Assembly (NCBI RefSeq): GCF_027924665.1
Contig: NZ_AP027043.1
Span: 3,038,001 to 3,102,000, forward strand
Origin: Flavobacterium sp. GSB-24
GTDB lineage: Bacteria; Bacteroidota; Bacteroidia; Flavobacteriales; Flavobacteriaceae
DNA: 64,000 nucleotides
Reading direction: 5' to 3'
Shown piece by piece: positions 25,563-33,554 of the stretch (positions are counted from its first letter, which is position 1; each line of letters begins with the position of its first letter). The notes under the pieces are model-generated. The model had not been told where the DNA came from and searched no databases. It worked only from the letters and a program-made list of their open reading frames with translations. A program made the translations under genes and the position numbers.

Positions 25563-26105
25563 TTATTGACTGATTGGGTTTAAAATTAAAGCAAAAACAG
25601 AATAATTAATCATATCCTGATAATTGGCATCGATTCCTTCAGAAACTAAAGTCTGACCTTTGTTATCCTCAATTTGCTTAACGCGAAGTAATTTTTGCAG
25701 AATCAAATCTGTTAAAGAACTTACACGCATATCACGCCACGCTTCGCCATAATCGTGATTTTTTGCTTCCATCAAATCTTTGGTTAACTTTACTTTAGCA
25801 TCGTATAATTCAGTTGCTTTTTCAACGTCTAAATCAGGCTGGTCAACAACACCTAATTCTAACTGAATTAAAGCCATAATAGAATAATTGATGATTCCGA
25901 TAAATTCTCCTTTTTCATCTTCATCAACTTTACGGACATCATTTTCCTGTAAACTTCTGATTCTTTGCGCTTTTATGAAAATTTGATCGGTCAATGACGG
26001 AAGTCTTAAAATTCTCCAAGCACTGCCGTAATCTTTCATTTTATTGATAAATAAGGTGCGGCAAACCGTAATTACATTATCAAATTCAAGGGAAGTATTC
26101 TTCAT
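25563..26105 (-). CDS. DUF1599 protein with two tandem repeats
   Basis: The 180-residue protein consists of two similar halves. The first has MKDYGSAWRILRLPSLTDQIFIKAQRIR (about 18-45) and the second NHDYGEAWRDMRVSSLTDLILQKLLRVK (about 118-145), each followed by a Tyr/Asp-containing helix ending in NYS. The internal duplication is characteristic of DUF1599 proteins in Bacteroidota. Function unknown. It is divergent from folP with 146 bp between them, an arrangement that allows a shared regulatory region. Confidence 0.88.
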   Translation of the reverse strand: MKNTSLEFDNVITVCRTLFINKMKDYGSAWRILRLPSLTDQIFIKAQRIRSLQENDVRKVDEDEKGEFIGIINYSIMALIQLELGVVDQPDLDVEKATELYDAKVKLTKDLMEAKNHDYGEAWRDMRVSSLTDLILQKLLRVKQIEDNKGQTLVSEGIDANYQDMINYSVFALILNPISQ

Positions 26106-26218
26106 TTATTGCTGTATATTTGCTAAAATTTCTTCAAAAATAAGGATAATTTTTTAAGAGTTTCAAGTTTAAGGTTCGCTTTGTTTCAAGTTTTTTCTAA
26201 ACAAAGTGTTAACACTAA

Positions 26219-26240
26219 CTTGAAACCTGAAACCTGAAAC
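26219..26240 (+). repeat. Three-copy 7-bp repeat (CCTGAAA) in the folP leader
   Basis: Units CTTGAAA, CCTGAAA, CCTGAAA end 11 bp before the folP ATG. Upstream, TTTCAAG elements around 26161-26190 are inverted relative to them. Confidence 0.75.
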
Positions 26241-26251
26241 AAAATAAACAA

Positions 26252-27076
26252 ATGACAATTAACTGCAAGGGCGAACTTATAGATTTATCGATTCCGAAAG
26301 TAATGGGAATTTTAAATGTTACGCCAAATTCTTTCTTTGACGGAGGAAAATATAAAAACGAAGACGAGATTATCTCGCAGATAGATAAAATGATTTCTGA
26401 AGGTGCGGCATTTATTGATATTGGTGCTTATTCCAGTAAACCAAGTGCTGAATTTGTATCGGAACAAGAAGAAATCGACCGAATTGTTCCTGCTATAGAA
26501 TTGATTTTAAAGCATTTTCCAAAAGCATTATTATCAATTGACACCTTTAGAGCCGAAGTCGCAAAAGCAAGTATAGAAAGTGGCGCTGCTATTATAAACG
26601 ATATTGCTGCGGGCGAATTAGATGATAAAATGTTTGATGTAATTGCAAAATATAATGTGCCTTACATTATGATGCACATGCGCGGTAATCCGCAGACAAT
26701 GCAAAGTTTGACGCGATATGATGATATTATTAAAGAAATGCTTTTTTACTTTTCTGAAAAAGTTAAAAAAGCAAGAGCTTTAGGAATCAACGATTTGATT
26801 TTAGATCCTGGTTTCGGTTTCGCCAAAACAACCGATCAGAATTATGAAGTGATGCAGAAAATGGAGCTTTTTAATGTATTAGAACTGCCTATTTTAGTTG
26901 GTATTTCAAGAAAATCTATGATTTATAAAACATTAAATAATACAGCACAAGAAGCCTTAAACGGAACCACATTTTTGAATACAATTGCATTGACAAAAGG
27001 AGCGAAGATTCTTCGGGTTCATGATGTGAAAGAAGCAGTGGAGTGTGTGGCTTTGTTTGAGAAAATGAATTCATAA
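26252..27076 (+). CDS. folP: Dihydropteroate synthase
   Basis: FolP joins p-aminobenzoate to the pterin pyrophosphate in folate synthesis and is the sulfonamide target. The 274-residue product has MGILNVTPNSFFDGG near 18-32, the Asp-rich DIGAYSSKPS, SIDTF, INDIA, MMHMRGNPQTMQ, DPGFGFAKT and GISRKSM. Length is normal. Divergent from the DUF1599 gene, and followed by a palindromic repeat element. Confidence 0.97.
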   Translation: MTINCKGELIDLSIPKVMGILNVTPNSFFDGGKYKNEDEIISQIDKMISEGAAFIDIGAYSSKPSAEFVSEQEEIDRIVPAIELILKHFPKALLSIDTFRAEVAKASIESGAAIINDIAAGELDDKMFDVIAKYNVPYIMMHMRGNPQTMQSLTRYDDIIKEMLFYFSEKVKKARALGINDLILDPGFGFAKTTDQNYEVMQKMELFNVLELPILVGISRKSMIYKTLNNTAQEALNGTTFLNTIALTKGAKILRVHDVKEAVECVALFEKMNS

Positions 27077-27087
27077 TCTCGACATTT

Positions 27088-27190
27088 TTTGTCATTTCGA
27101 CGAAGGAGAAATCTTCGTTGTTAAATCGACAAAGATTAATTCTCGTTGTGGAGTTTCTTGCGAAGATTTCTCCTTCGTCGAAATGACAAA
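27088..27190. repeat. Palindromic repeat element, copy 1 (30-bp terminal inverted repeats)
   Basis: The arms 27088-27117 and 27161-27190 are perfect 30-bp reverse complements, beginning TTTGTCATTTCGACGAAGG. The 43-bp centre contains a segment shared, in the opposite orientation, with the copy at 31971-32074. The element has no ORF. Its form (about 103 bp, long inverted repeats, multiple copies) fits a REP- or MITE-like non-autonomous element. Confidence 0.9.
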
Positions 27191-27216
27191 CTTTGCATTA
27201 AAAAAAATAAAAAAGC

Positions 27217-27849
27217 ATGAAATACTGTACTCTAATTATTGCCTTTCTTCTTTTCTCCTGCGGAAAAAAAGAAGACGTTCTACTTCCAAAATCAAATATC
27301 ACGATTGTAAAAGAAGTACAAGATCTTTCGCCAATTTACATCTTTTTTAAAGTCGAAGGAAAAGATACAATTGCTGAAGTGAACCGAAAAAGCAGTATCA
27401 TTTCGACCAATTGGATTTTGAATATTGACAAACGTCTGCCTTTGAAATTGGTAATTCCAGAAGTAATGAAATTACAGGAAAAAAAGCGAGCCGACAGTGC
27501 GCATAAAAACGAAAATGCCGAAAACTATTATTCTTATGCAGATTCTATTGGAAAAAATCTATCCTTTTTGCCTTTCACTAAAGTGTTTTATAAAATGGAG
27601 AAACCTACTGCGGGAAGTTTTGTGGTTTATTTTGGTAAAGGGAAAAAACGAGTTTTTATGGGAAATCAGGAGATAAAAATATCAGAAATACTAAAACATT
27701 TTTACAGTATAAAGTTTGTGAAAGTACCAGATTTAGTCTTTTTATTTGATAAGAATATGAGTTATGAGGAATATATTCAATATAAGATTCTACTCCAAAA
27801 AGATGTGACTCAAAATCTTGATACGCTTCCAGTGGAATTCATTTTCTAA
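27217..27849 (+). CDS. Uncharacterised lipoprotein
   Basis: The 210-residue protein has a lipoprotein signal (LLFSC, Cys15) followed by a charged linker and a mixed alpha/beta body with VYFGKGKKRVFMGNQEIKIS. No family is recognised. It lies between the palindromic element (27088-27190) and convergent rlmH, so it is a stand-alone gene with its leader next to the repeat. Confidence 0.7.
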   Translation: MKYCTLIIAFLLFSCGKKEDVLLPKSNITIVKEVQDLSPIYIFFKVEGKDTIAEVNRKSSIISTNWILNIDKRLPLKLVIPEVMKLQEKKRADSAHKNENAENYYSYADSIGKNLSFLPFTKVFYKMEKPTAGSFVVYFGKGKKRVFMGNQEIKISEILKHFYSIKFVKVPDLVFLFDKNMSYEEYIQYKILLQKDVTQNLDTLPVEFIF

Positions 27850-27890
27850 TACGTGAAACAAAGAAAACCTGAAACAAAAGAAACAAAAAA

Positions 27891-28364
27891 CTATTGATGA
27901 TGATAAGGTTCATTTCGTAAAATGGTAAATCCGCGGTACAATTGCTCTATAAAAAACAAACGAACCATTTGATGCGAAAACGTCATCAGCGAAAGCGAAA
28001 TTTTTCCTTGGGCTTTGCTGTAAACTGTATCTGAAAATCCGTAAGGTCCGCCAATTACGAAAACAAGCGTTTTGATTCCGGAATTCATTTTCTTTTGTAA
28101 TTCTTCAGAAAAACCAACACTGGAAAAGTTTTTTCCATTTTCATCCAATAAAATCAATTGATCGGTTGGCGAAAGTTTAGACAGAATTAATTCGCCTTCT
28201 TTTTCTTTCTGCTGACTTTCAGATAAATTCTTAACGTTTTTGATATCGGGAATAATTTCCAAATCAAATTTGATGTAGAATGACAAACGTTTGGTGTAAT
28301 CGTCAATCAAAGTCTGAAGAGATTTGTTATCTGTTTTGCCTATGGCGATAAGTTTGATATTCAT
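27891..28364 (-). CDS. rlmH: 23S rRNA pseudouridine-1915 N3-methyltransferase RlmH
   Basis: RlmH methylates pseudouridine in helix 69 of 23S rRNA. The 157-residue SPOUT protein has LIAIGKT at the start, LDENGKNFSS, FVIGGPYGF (SAM-binding trefoil knot) and the C-terminal MTFSHQMVRLFFIEQLYRGF with ending NEPYHHQ, the family's standard tail. Confidence 0.97.
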   Translation of the reverse strand: MNIKLIAIGKTDNKSLQTLIDDYTKRLSFYIKFDLEIIPDIKNVKNLSESQQKEKEGELILSKLSPTDQLILLDENGKNFSSVGFSEELQKKMNSGIKTLVFVIGGPYGFSDTVYSKAQGKISLSLMTFSHQMVRLFFIEQLYRGFTILRNEPYHHQ

Positions 28365-28417
28365 TAGTTATTTTTTTGCCACAAATTACACGAATTTTAT
28401 TTTTTATAGATATGGAC

Positions 28418-28450
28418 AAACCTAACAGGTTTTTAAAACCTGTTAGGTTT
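28418..28450 (-). repeat. Perfect 15-bp inverted repeat, possible terminator of the deaminase gene
   Basis: AAACCTAACAGGTTT and AAACCTGTTAGGTTT are separated by TTA. It is 5 bp downstream of the adenosine deaminase stop (minus strand), where a terminator is expected. The motif looks like a repeated intergenic palindrome rather than a one-off hairpin, but only one copy is in the window. Confidence 0.7.
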
Positions 28451-28455
28451 AGAGT

Positions 28456-29865
28456 TTAATTTTTAGAAAACTTCGCTTCAAAAGTTTTAAATCTATTATC
28501 TAAATCTTTAACCAATCGTTTTTTAACGTCTTCATCCTGAATAAAACTGTAATTGATGCTGTTGTAAACATATTGTTTTATTGTGGCATACGAAACATCA
28601 GGATATCTTTTAGATAACAAAACATATTGCTCTGTCATATTGCTTCTCAAAATTCCGGCATCGTCTGTACTAATTACAATTGGCACATTGAACTCTTTGT
28701 AAAGTGTAAACGGATGTCTGTTTTCTTTTACTTTCAAAATGAACTCATTACTTACTAAATTGATCTCAATCGGAATATTGTTTTTAGACATATATTTCAA
28801 TAAATCATACGAATTTGCTTCGTAGGCGATGTCAACTCCGTGACCAATTCGTTTAGCGCCCGCGATATAAATTGCGTCATTAATATGCCATGTTAAATCT
28901 TCTGGCTGAACCAAACCTAAAGTCAGTTCTCCTGCATGAAGCGTATATTTTACATTTGGAAATTTAGAATTGCAGTATTTAAACATCACCATGTGTAACC
29001 AATAATCTTTCATGGAGTTTTCACCATGTTCTGGAGAAACGATATTTACGCCTGCAGTTAGTTTGCTTTCGTTAGATGAAATAAAAGCGATAACCAGATT
29101 TTTAAATAAATCAACCGGTTCCATAAAACGCAATACAAAGTTTTGATAACGCATTGTAAAACGCTCATCATCAATTTTTAAGTCTTTGTGAAGTTTTGCA
29201 AGGAAATTATTATTGAAATCTTCAGCATATTTTTTAGCGTCTTTTTTCTGAATTGATTTATACAATTCGTCTAAAAGTTTTAAAACTGCTTTTTCATCTT
29301 TTTGAGCAGAAGCCTGACGAAGTTTTGCATTAAAATCTGTCAAATCTGAAACATTCATATCAGACGGAATTGTTGATAATTGGGTTTCGATGTAAGAAAC
29401 ATTTTCAGCAATGGCGCGTTTTTTTAATTCGAGCATTCCTTCGGCAAAATGACCTGCAATTGTAGGTTCGAATTTCATAAAAGAGTCAAAAAACTGATCA
29501 TCAGAAGGTACAGAACCATTATAATCTTTAACCGACCATGTCTGCATAATTTGTTGTTCGTAAAATGGTAGTTTTTCTTTAAGAGATGAAAAGCGCTGCC
29601 AGTTTCCTTTTTCAGGTTTGGTTTTGGAAACGGCCATAGTTTCCAAATTCAAATAAAAGTCTTCTGCAATGGCTCTTTCTAAAAGCGGTTCTGCATAAAT
29701 TGATCCTGAAAAATGATGGTGTAAATCGCCTCCTTTTGGCATTTGTTGAAAAAAAGCTGTTAAGAGAGCTTCATTATTTCTGATTTTTTCTAAATAACTT
29801 TCAGCCGATTGAGAAAAGCTGATTTGTGCTATAAAAATACAGAAAAGCGTAATTATCCTTGTCAT
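28456..29865 (-). CDS. Secreted adenosine deaminase
   Basis: The 469-residue protein has a signal peptide (about 1-18), so it acts outside the cytoplasm, like the ADGF/CECR1 group. Zn-site and catalytic motifs are present: DLHHHFSGSIY near 47-57, YTLHAGE, RIGHGVDI and ISTDDAGI. A long insert between about 70 and 230 fits the extracellular group. It would deaminate adenosine to inosine during nucleoside scavenging. A TATATTTG box (minus strand, 29887-29894) is a candidate -7 element. Confidence 0.92.
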   Translation of the reverse strand: MTRIITLFCIFIAQISFSQSAESYLEKIRNNEALLTAFFQQMPKGGDLHHHFSGSIYAEPLLERAIAEDFYLNLETMAVSKTKPEKGNWQRFSSLKEKLPFYEQQIMQTWSVKDYNGSVPSDDQFFDSFMKFEPTIAGHFAEGMLELKKRAIAENVSYIETQLSTIPSDMNVSDLTDFNAKLRQASAQKDEKAVLKLLDELYKSIQKKDAKKYAEDFNNNFLAKLHKDLKIDDERFTMRYQNFVLRFMEPVDLFKNLVIAFISSNESKLTAGVNIVSPEHGENSMKDYWLHMVMFKYCNSKFPNVKYTLHAGELTLGLVQPEDLTWHINDAIYIAGAKRIGHGVDIAYEANSYDLLKYMSKNNIPIEINLVSNEFILKVKENRHPFTLYKEFNVPIVISTDDAGILRSNMTEQYVLLSKRYPDVSYATIKQYVYNSINYSFIQDEDVKKRLVKDLDNRFKTFEAKFSKN

Positions 29866-29941
29866 ACTCTAAGTTTAAATTACATGCAAATATACGACTT
29901 TTCGGAGAAATTTAAAAATCGAATTTCTTTGTGTTTGTTTT

Positions 29942-30063
29942 TTAACGCAAAGAACGCAAGGTTGTATTCCAGACATAGCTTAATACAAACGCAAAAGTTC
30001 GCAAAGCTTTGCCTAAAAAAACTTTGCGAACTTTGCGTAATTCTTTGTGTGCTTTGCGGTTAA
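29942..30063. repeat. Intergenic GCAAAG-rich palindromic repeat element
   Basis: The element is bounded by TTAACGCAAAG (left) and CTTTGCGGTTAA (right). Inside, ACGCAAAAGTTCGCAAAG near 29989-30006 pairs with CTTTGCGAACTTTGCGT near 30022-30038 with one extra base. No ORF with protein-like content is present. It lies in the gap between the deaminase and acetyltransferase genes and looks mobile or REP-like. Confidence 0.75.
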
Positions 30064-30068
30064 AAAAA

Positions 30069-30103
30069 TCTTAGAATCTTAGCAACTTAGAACCTTAGCA
30101 TCT
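30069..30103. repeat. 8-bp tandem repeat (TCTTAGAA-like), four units
   Basis: Degenerate 8-bp units TCTTAGAA, TCTTAGCA, ACTTAGAA, CCTTAGCA follow the GCAAAG element and end just before the acetyltransferase stop codon (minus strand), so they form its 3' trailer. Confidence 0.65.
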
Positions 30104-30106
30104 CTT

Positions 30107-30388
30107 TTAAGAAAGTACATCACGTATTTCCTCAACCTTATCAAAAACACTTTTTGCAAAAGGACAGAGCGGAATAATTTTTACATTGTTAGCTCTTGCA
30201 TAATCTACAGCGGCTAAAACTAATTTTTTACCTACACCTTTTCCGTTAAAATCTGGACTTACTTCTGTATGGTCGATTATGAATTTTGAATCTCCTGCCC
30301 AAGTGTAAGTCATTTTTCCTGCTTCTTTTCCGTCTTCTATTGCTTCAAAATATCCTTTTCTTGTATCGTTTATCTGTTGAATTTCCAT
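30107..30388 (-). CDS. Small GNAT-type N-acetyltransferase (COG2388)
   Basis: The 93-residue protein is the minimal GNAT form. MTYTW and KFIIDHTEVSPDFNGKGVGKKLV hold the acetyl-CoA pyrophosphate loop (GKGVGKK), and PLCPFAKSVFDK follows. Substrate unknown. It starts 5 bp after osmC on the same strand and belongs to the pirin-osmC-acetyltransferase operon. Confidence 0.9.
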   Translation of the reverse strand: MEIQQINDTRKGYFEAIEDGKEAGKMTYTWAGDSKFIIDHTEVSPDFNGKGVGKKLVLAAVDYARANNVKIIPLCPFAKSVFDKVEEIRDVLS

Positions 30389-30393
30389 GATTA

Positions 30394-30789
30394 TTATATT
30401 AATGTGGTTTTAATTTCTATTGAATGCGTAAGTGTTTTATGAATCGGACAGCTGTTTGCAATCGTTTCCAAACGTTGTCTTTGTGTTTCGTCGACTTCGC
30501 CGATTACTTCGATTTTTCTTGTGAATACTGATACACTTCGCTCAGCATCTCTTTCAAAATCAATTTTGACATTTATTTCCGAAACGTCCCATTGTTTACG
30601 ATTGATGTACATTCGCAACGTAATTACGGTGCACGAAGCCAGTGAAGCTGCCAAAAGCTCTGTTGGATTCAATCCTAAATTTTTGCCTCCTAATTCTTGC
30701 GGTTCATCGGAAATTAGAACATTTTCGCTCGCTGATTTTACTTCTGTTCGATACAAACGCGTATCTATTTTTGCTGAAATTGTATCCAT
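30394..30789 (-). CDS. OsmC-family peroxiredoxin-like protein
   Basis: The 131-residue protein carries both redox cysteines of the OsmC/Ohr superfamily: one in LLAASLASCTVITLRMY near 45-61 and one in ANSCPIHKTL near 112-121. Such proteins reduce organic hydroperoxides. It lies 2 bp after the pirin gene and 5 bp before the acetyltransferase gene in an apparent stress operon. Confidence 0.93.
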   Translation of the reverse strand: MDTISAKIDTRLYRTEVKSASENVLISDEPQELGGKNLGLNPTELLAASLASCTVITLRMYINRKQWDVSEINVKIDFERDAERSVSVFTRKIEVIGEVDETQRQRLETIANSCPIHKTLTHSIEIKTTLI

Positions 30790-30791
30790 AT

Positions 30792-31673
30792 TTATTTGAT
30801 TCTTGGTTCTGGTATTGGAACAAATTCTGTTTCGCCAGGAACTTTCGGGAAAGTTTGGTTTGTCCAGTCAGTTTTTGCTTTTTCGATGAGGTTTTTATCC
30901 GAAGAAACAAAATTCCAAAAGATGAAATGTTCTTCAGGAAATGGCTGTCCGCCAAAGATATAAACTGTAGAGTTTTCGGCAATTTCAAACTCACAAAGTG
31001 TGCTGTCGTTTGTAATCAAGATTTGTTTTGGATCGTAAACGTGTTCGCCGCTTTTGATACTTCCTTCTAAAATATACAAACCGCTTTCGCCGAATAAATG
31101 ATGTCCGATGTTAATCTTCTTAGCTTCTTTACTTTTAATTTCAATAAAATACAACGGACTGTAAACAGGAACGGGAGATTTTTTGCCAAAAGCTTCTCCG
31201 GCAATTAATTTGTACGAAACGCCATCTTCTTCCCAAGCTGGAATATCATCAGCTTCAACATGAGTGAAATTCGGATCCATTTGTTCCAATTCTTTCGGAA
31301 GCGCCACCCAAATCTGTAATCCGTGGAGCATTTTGTCTGAATGTCTTAAATATTCAGGCGTTCTTTCTGAGTGAACAATTCCTTTTCCGGCGGTCATCCA
31401 GTTTACAGCTCCGGGTTTTATTTCTAATTCTGTTCCTAAACTATCGCGATGCATAATGCTTCCTTCAAACAAAAAAGTAAGAGTCGAAAGTCCGATATGC
31501 GGATGCGGCGGAACATCCATATTTTCATGATCGCTTAAATGTGCAGGTCCCATATGATCGATAAAAACAAATGGACCAACAGCTCTTTTTTCACGGAAAG
31601 GCAATAAACGGCCTACCATAAAGTTGCCGATATTGGCAGCACGTTCTTCGATAATTAAACTGATATTTGACAT
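30792..31673 (-). CDS. Pirin-family bicupin protein
   Basis: The 293-residue protein has the N-terminal pirin cupin with GPFVFIDHMGP, DVPPHPHIGLSTLTFLFEG (metal His residues) and EIKPGAVNWMTAGKGIVHSER, and a C-terminal cupin with HHLFGESGLYILEGS. Bacterial pirins act as quercetinases or redox regulators. It is the first gene of a three-gene operon with osmC and the acetyltransferase, pointing to oxidative stress. Confidence 0.93.
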   Translation of the reverse strand: MSNISLIIEERAANIGNFMVGRLLPFREKRAVGPFVFIDHMGPAHLSDHENMDVPPHPHIGLSTLTFLFEGSIMHRDSLGTELEIKPGAVNWMTAGKGIVHSERTPEYLRHSDKMLHGLQIWVALPKELEQMDPNFTHVEADDIPAWEEDGVSYKLIAGEAFGKKSPVPVYSPLYFIEIKSKEAKKINIGHHLFGESGLYILEGSIKSGEHVYDPKQILITNDSTLCEFEIAENSTVYIFGGQPFPEEHFIFWNFVSSDKNLIEKAKTDWTNQTFPKVPGETEFVPIPEPRIK

Positions 31674-31834
31674 GTGGTATTTTGATTTGATTTGAAAACA
31701 AAATTACAGTTGTGATAGAAATCTGTAACTTAATTTAGGTTAAGAAAAGTTATTATTGGATTTTCGAATTATAAAAGTAAGGAAAATCGTTTATTAAGTT
31801 TTTATTTGTTTATTAAATTAAGTTGATGAATGTA

Positions 31835-31922
31835 GTCCCAGCGGGACGAAATATTTATAGAAAAAGAATATCCCAATAGTAAAGCTCCAGCGGAGCGATA
31901 TTATTTCGCTCCGCTGGAGCTT
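31835..31922. repeat. CCAGCGG palindromic repeat element
   Basis: A short hairpin GTCCCAGCGGGAC (31835-31847) is followed by CGAAATATTTATAG. A strong 17-bp perfect inverted repeat then follows: AAGCTCCAGCGGAGCGA at 31882-31898 with TCGCTCCGCTGGAGCTT at 31906-31922. Both parts share a CCAGCGG...CGAAATA core, suggesting two related half-elements. Confidence 0.8.
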
Positions 31923-31970
31923 GTTGTTTGCGATGTACATTCTCAGTTGATTTTGATGTTTTGATGTTTT

Positions 31971-32074
31971 TTTGTCATTTCGACGAAGGAGAAATCTCTA
32001 CAAGTAGTTCCACAACGAGAATTCAATCTTTGTCGAGTTTCTTTCGAAGATTTCTCCTTCGTCGAAATGACAAA
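31971..32074. repeat. Palindromic repeat element, copy 2 (27-bp terminal inverted repeats)
   Basis: The arms 31971-31997 and 32048-32074 are perfect 27-bp reverse complements and match the arms of copy 1 at 27088-27190. The centre contains CCACAACGAGAATTCAATC, which is the reverse complement of the corresponding centre in copy 1 apart from one inserted base. The two copies therefore lie in opposite orientation about 4.8 kb apart. Confidence 0.9.
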
Positions 32075-32115
32075 CTAGACGACTAAAACTTGATTATTTG
32101 CGAAATTTGTTTTTT

Positions 32116-33240
32116 TTAATCAATCAATTCAAACTCTAAAGCTTCACTTTCAGTTCCATTAATTATAATCGAAAGTTGATGATTTCCTGTATGAAAAACT
32201 CTCGTTGTAATTAATTTAAAAGACTGATTTCTTTCAATTTTAGTTAATTGATTTGGATGATAGACCTTTTCACTGATTTTGAAAACTTTTTTAGCTAAAT
32301 GCCCTTTTGCTTTTTTATAATGAACGGCGTATTCTAAACGAATCATTTTGGGTTCTTCATTTTTATTATTGAGATGAAATTGAAACTGCAGATATTCTCC
32401 AATTTTCACGGTCGGTGTTTTAATTTTAAAAGACGAAAGTTCAATATTCGTGCTTTCTAAACCATAATGGCTTAAAATTTCCGGATGACCTTGTTTTAAT
32501 AATGTTCTGGATCCATGTTTTATAATTCCGTCAGTTGCTTTAGTTTGACCTTTCCATCTCGAAGCCATTTCGAGCAAAATCTGCGGATTATCTTTTGCAA
32601 TATCATTTAAATTATTGGCTACGCTTCTGCGGACATATTCTGAAGGATCGTTTTTTAGATTTTCTAAAATAGGCAGAATAGAAGAAGGGTCTTTTTTTAA
32701 AAACGGAATAGCCATTGCCCACGGTAATCTCGGGCGTGAACCTTCGCTGGCTAATCTTCGTACGTGATGATTTTCGTGAAGTGACCATTTTACCATTTCG
32801 TCAATCATTTGTTCTTTATACTTTAAAATAAAAGGACGAACAGCAAATTCACAGCTTATAAATTGTGTTATCGAAACAAAGGCTTTTGCTGAGGTTTTAA
32901 AATCGTCTAAACCGTACATTTCGATATAATCTGCAAAGAATATGAATGCGAGATTGCCCTCAGTAAATTTATTTTTCTTGAGATTTTCGATGATTTTATC
33001 AATTACAAAAACAGCTTCAGGAAAATTTTGAGGCATAAATTGGTGTAACACAACTGTGGTGTGTTTCATTCTTTCTTTCCATTCTTTTTGAGCAAAATCG
33101 TCTTCGTAAATTGCTTCAATAAATTTTTGTTTGTTGAATGAAGGATGGACTTCGGCGACAGCCTGACTAAATTTTTCGTAAAAAGAAACCGAATAAATGT
33201 CTTTAATTAACCCCATAGATTTTGCTTGATTGAACCTCAA
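32116..33240 (-). CDS. AlkC-type DNA alkylation-repair glycosylase with C-terminal Ig-like domain
   Basis: The 374-residue protein has an N-terminal HEAT-like repeat domain (about 1-265) with HHVRRLASEGSRPRLPWA and EYVRRSVANNLNDIAKDNP. A beta-rich tail (about 270-374: FKIKTPTVKIGEYLQFQFHL and on) resembles an Ig-like fold. AlkC/AlkD proteins remove alkylated bases by a HEAT-repeat mechanism, and the AlkC-alpha subgroup carries such an Ig-like C-terminal domain. The call to that subgroup rests on this architecture. Confidence 0.83.
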   Translation of the reverse strand: MRFNQAKSMGLIKDIYSVSFYEKFSQAVAEVHPSFNKQKFIEAIYEDDFAQKEWKERMKHTTVVLHQFMPQNFPEAVFVIDKIIENLKKNKFTEGNLAFIFFADYIEMYGLDDFKTSAKAFVSITQFISCEFAVRPFILKYKEQMIDEMVKWSLHENHHVRRLASEGSRPRLPWAMAIPFLKKDPSSILPILENLKNDPSEYVRRSVANNLNDIAKDNPQILLEMASRWKGQTKATDGIIKHGSRTLLKQGHPEILSHYGLESTNIELSSFKIKTPTVKIGEYLQFQFHLNNKNEEPKMIRLEYAVHYKKAKGHLAKKVFKISEKVYHPNQLTKIERNQSFKLITTRVFHTGNHQLSIIINGTESEALEFELID

Positions 33241-33554
33241 AGATATTTAATGTTTTTAATTGATGACGTAAATTGTGCTAGAAAAATTAATACATAGAGA
33301 TATAGGTTTTTATAGGAACATTCAATAAAAAGTTTTAAAAAAATCTAGATTCTAACACATAGTTTATAAGCGCTGCTATGTGAATTTATATAAGTGAACT
33401 TCTTTTAAAAGTCTGCAAAAATCTATGTTCCTATGTGTTTAAAAAAATAGGCGATTTAAATATAAATTTAAGTTAATAAGAAACTTTTTGCAGAAAGTAA
33501 ACTTTCAAATCCATAAAATATATCCTAATTTAGCATCTTATTAAAAATAGAAAA
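33241..33554. repeat. Intergenic region with CATAG-type inverted repeats
   Basis: This 314-bp gap has no gene. From 33287 (TTAATACATAGAGATATAGG) to about 33442 (ATCTATGTTCCTATGTGTTTA) the ends form an imperfect inverted repeat of about 25 bp. A second inverted repeat (CACATAG at 33356, CTATGTG ending at 33382) lies inside. The rest is AT-rich leader for nadC. Confidence 0.65.

Larger units (their letters stand above)
31674..32115. other. 442-bp repeat-bearing intergenic region
   Basis: No gene is visible between the pirin and AlkC-like genes. The gap carries two unrelated repeat elements (31835-31922 and 31971-32074) plus an AT-rich pirin leader with a TAATTTTG -7-like box on the minus strand (31699-31706). 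Confidence 0.7.

Noticed and set aside
30642..31070. Plus-strand ORF across the osmC and pirin genes
   Set aside because: It lies antisense to two well-supported genes and its product has no family features.
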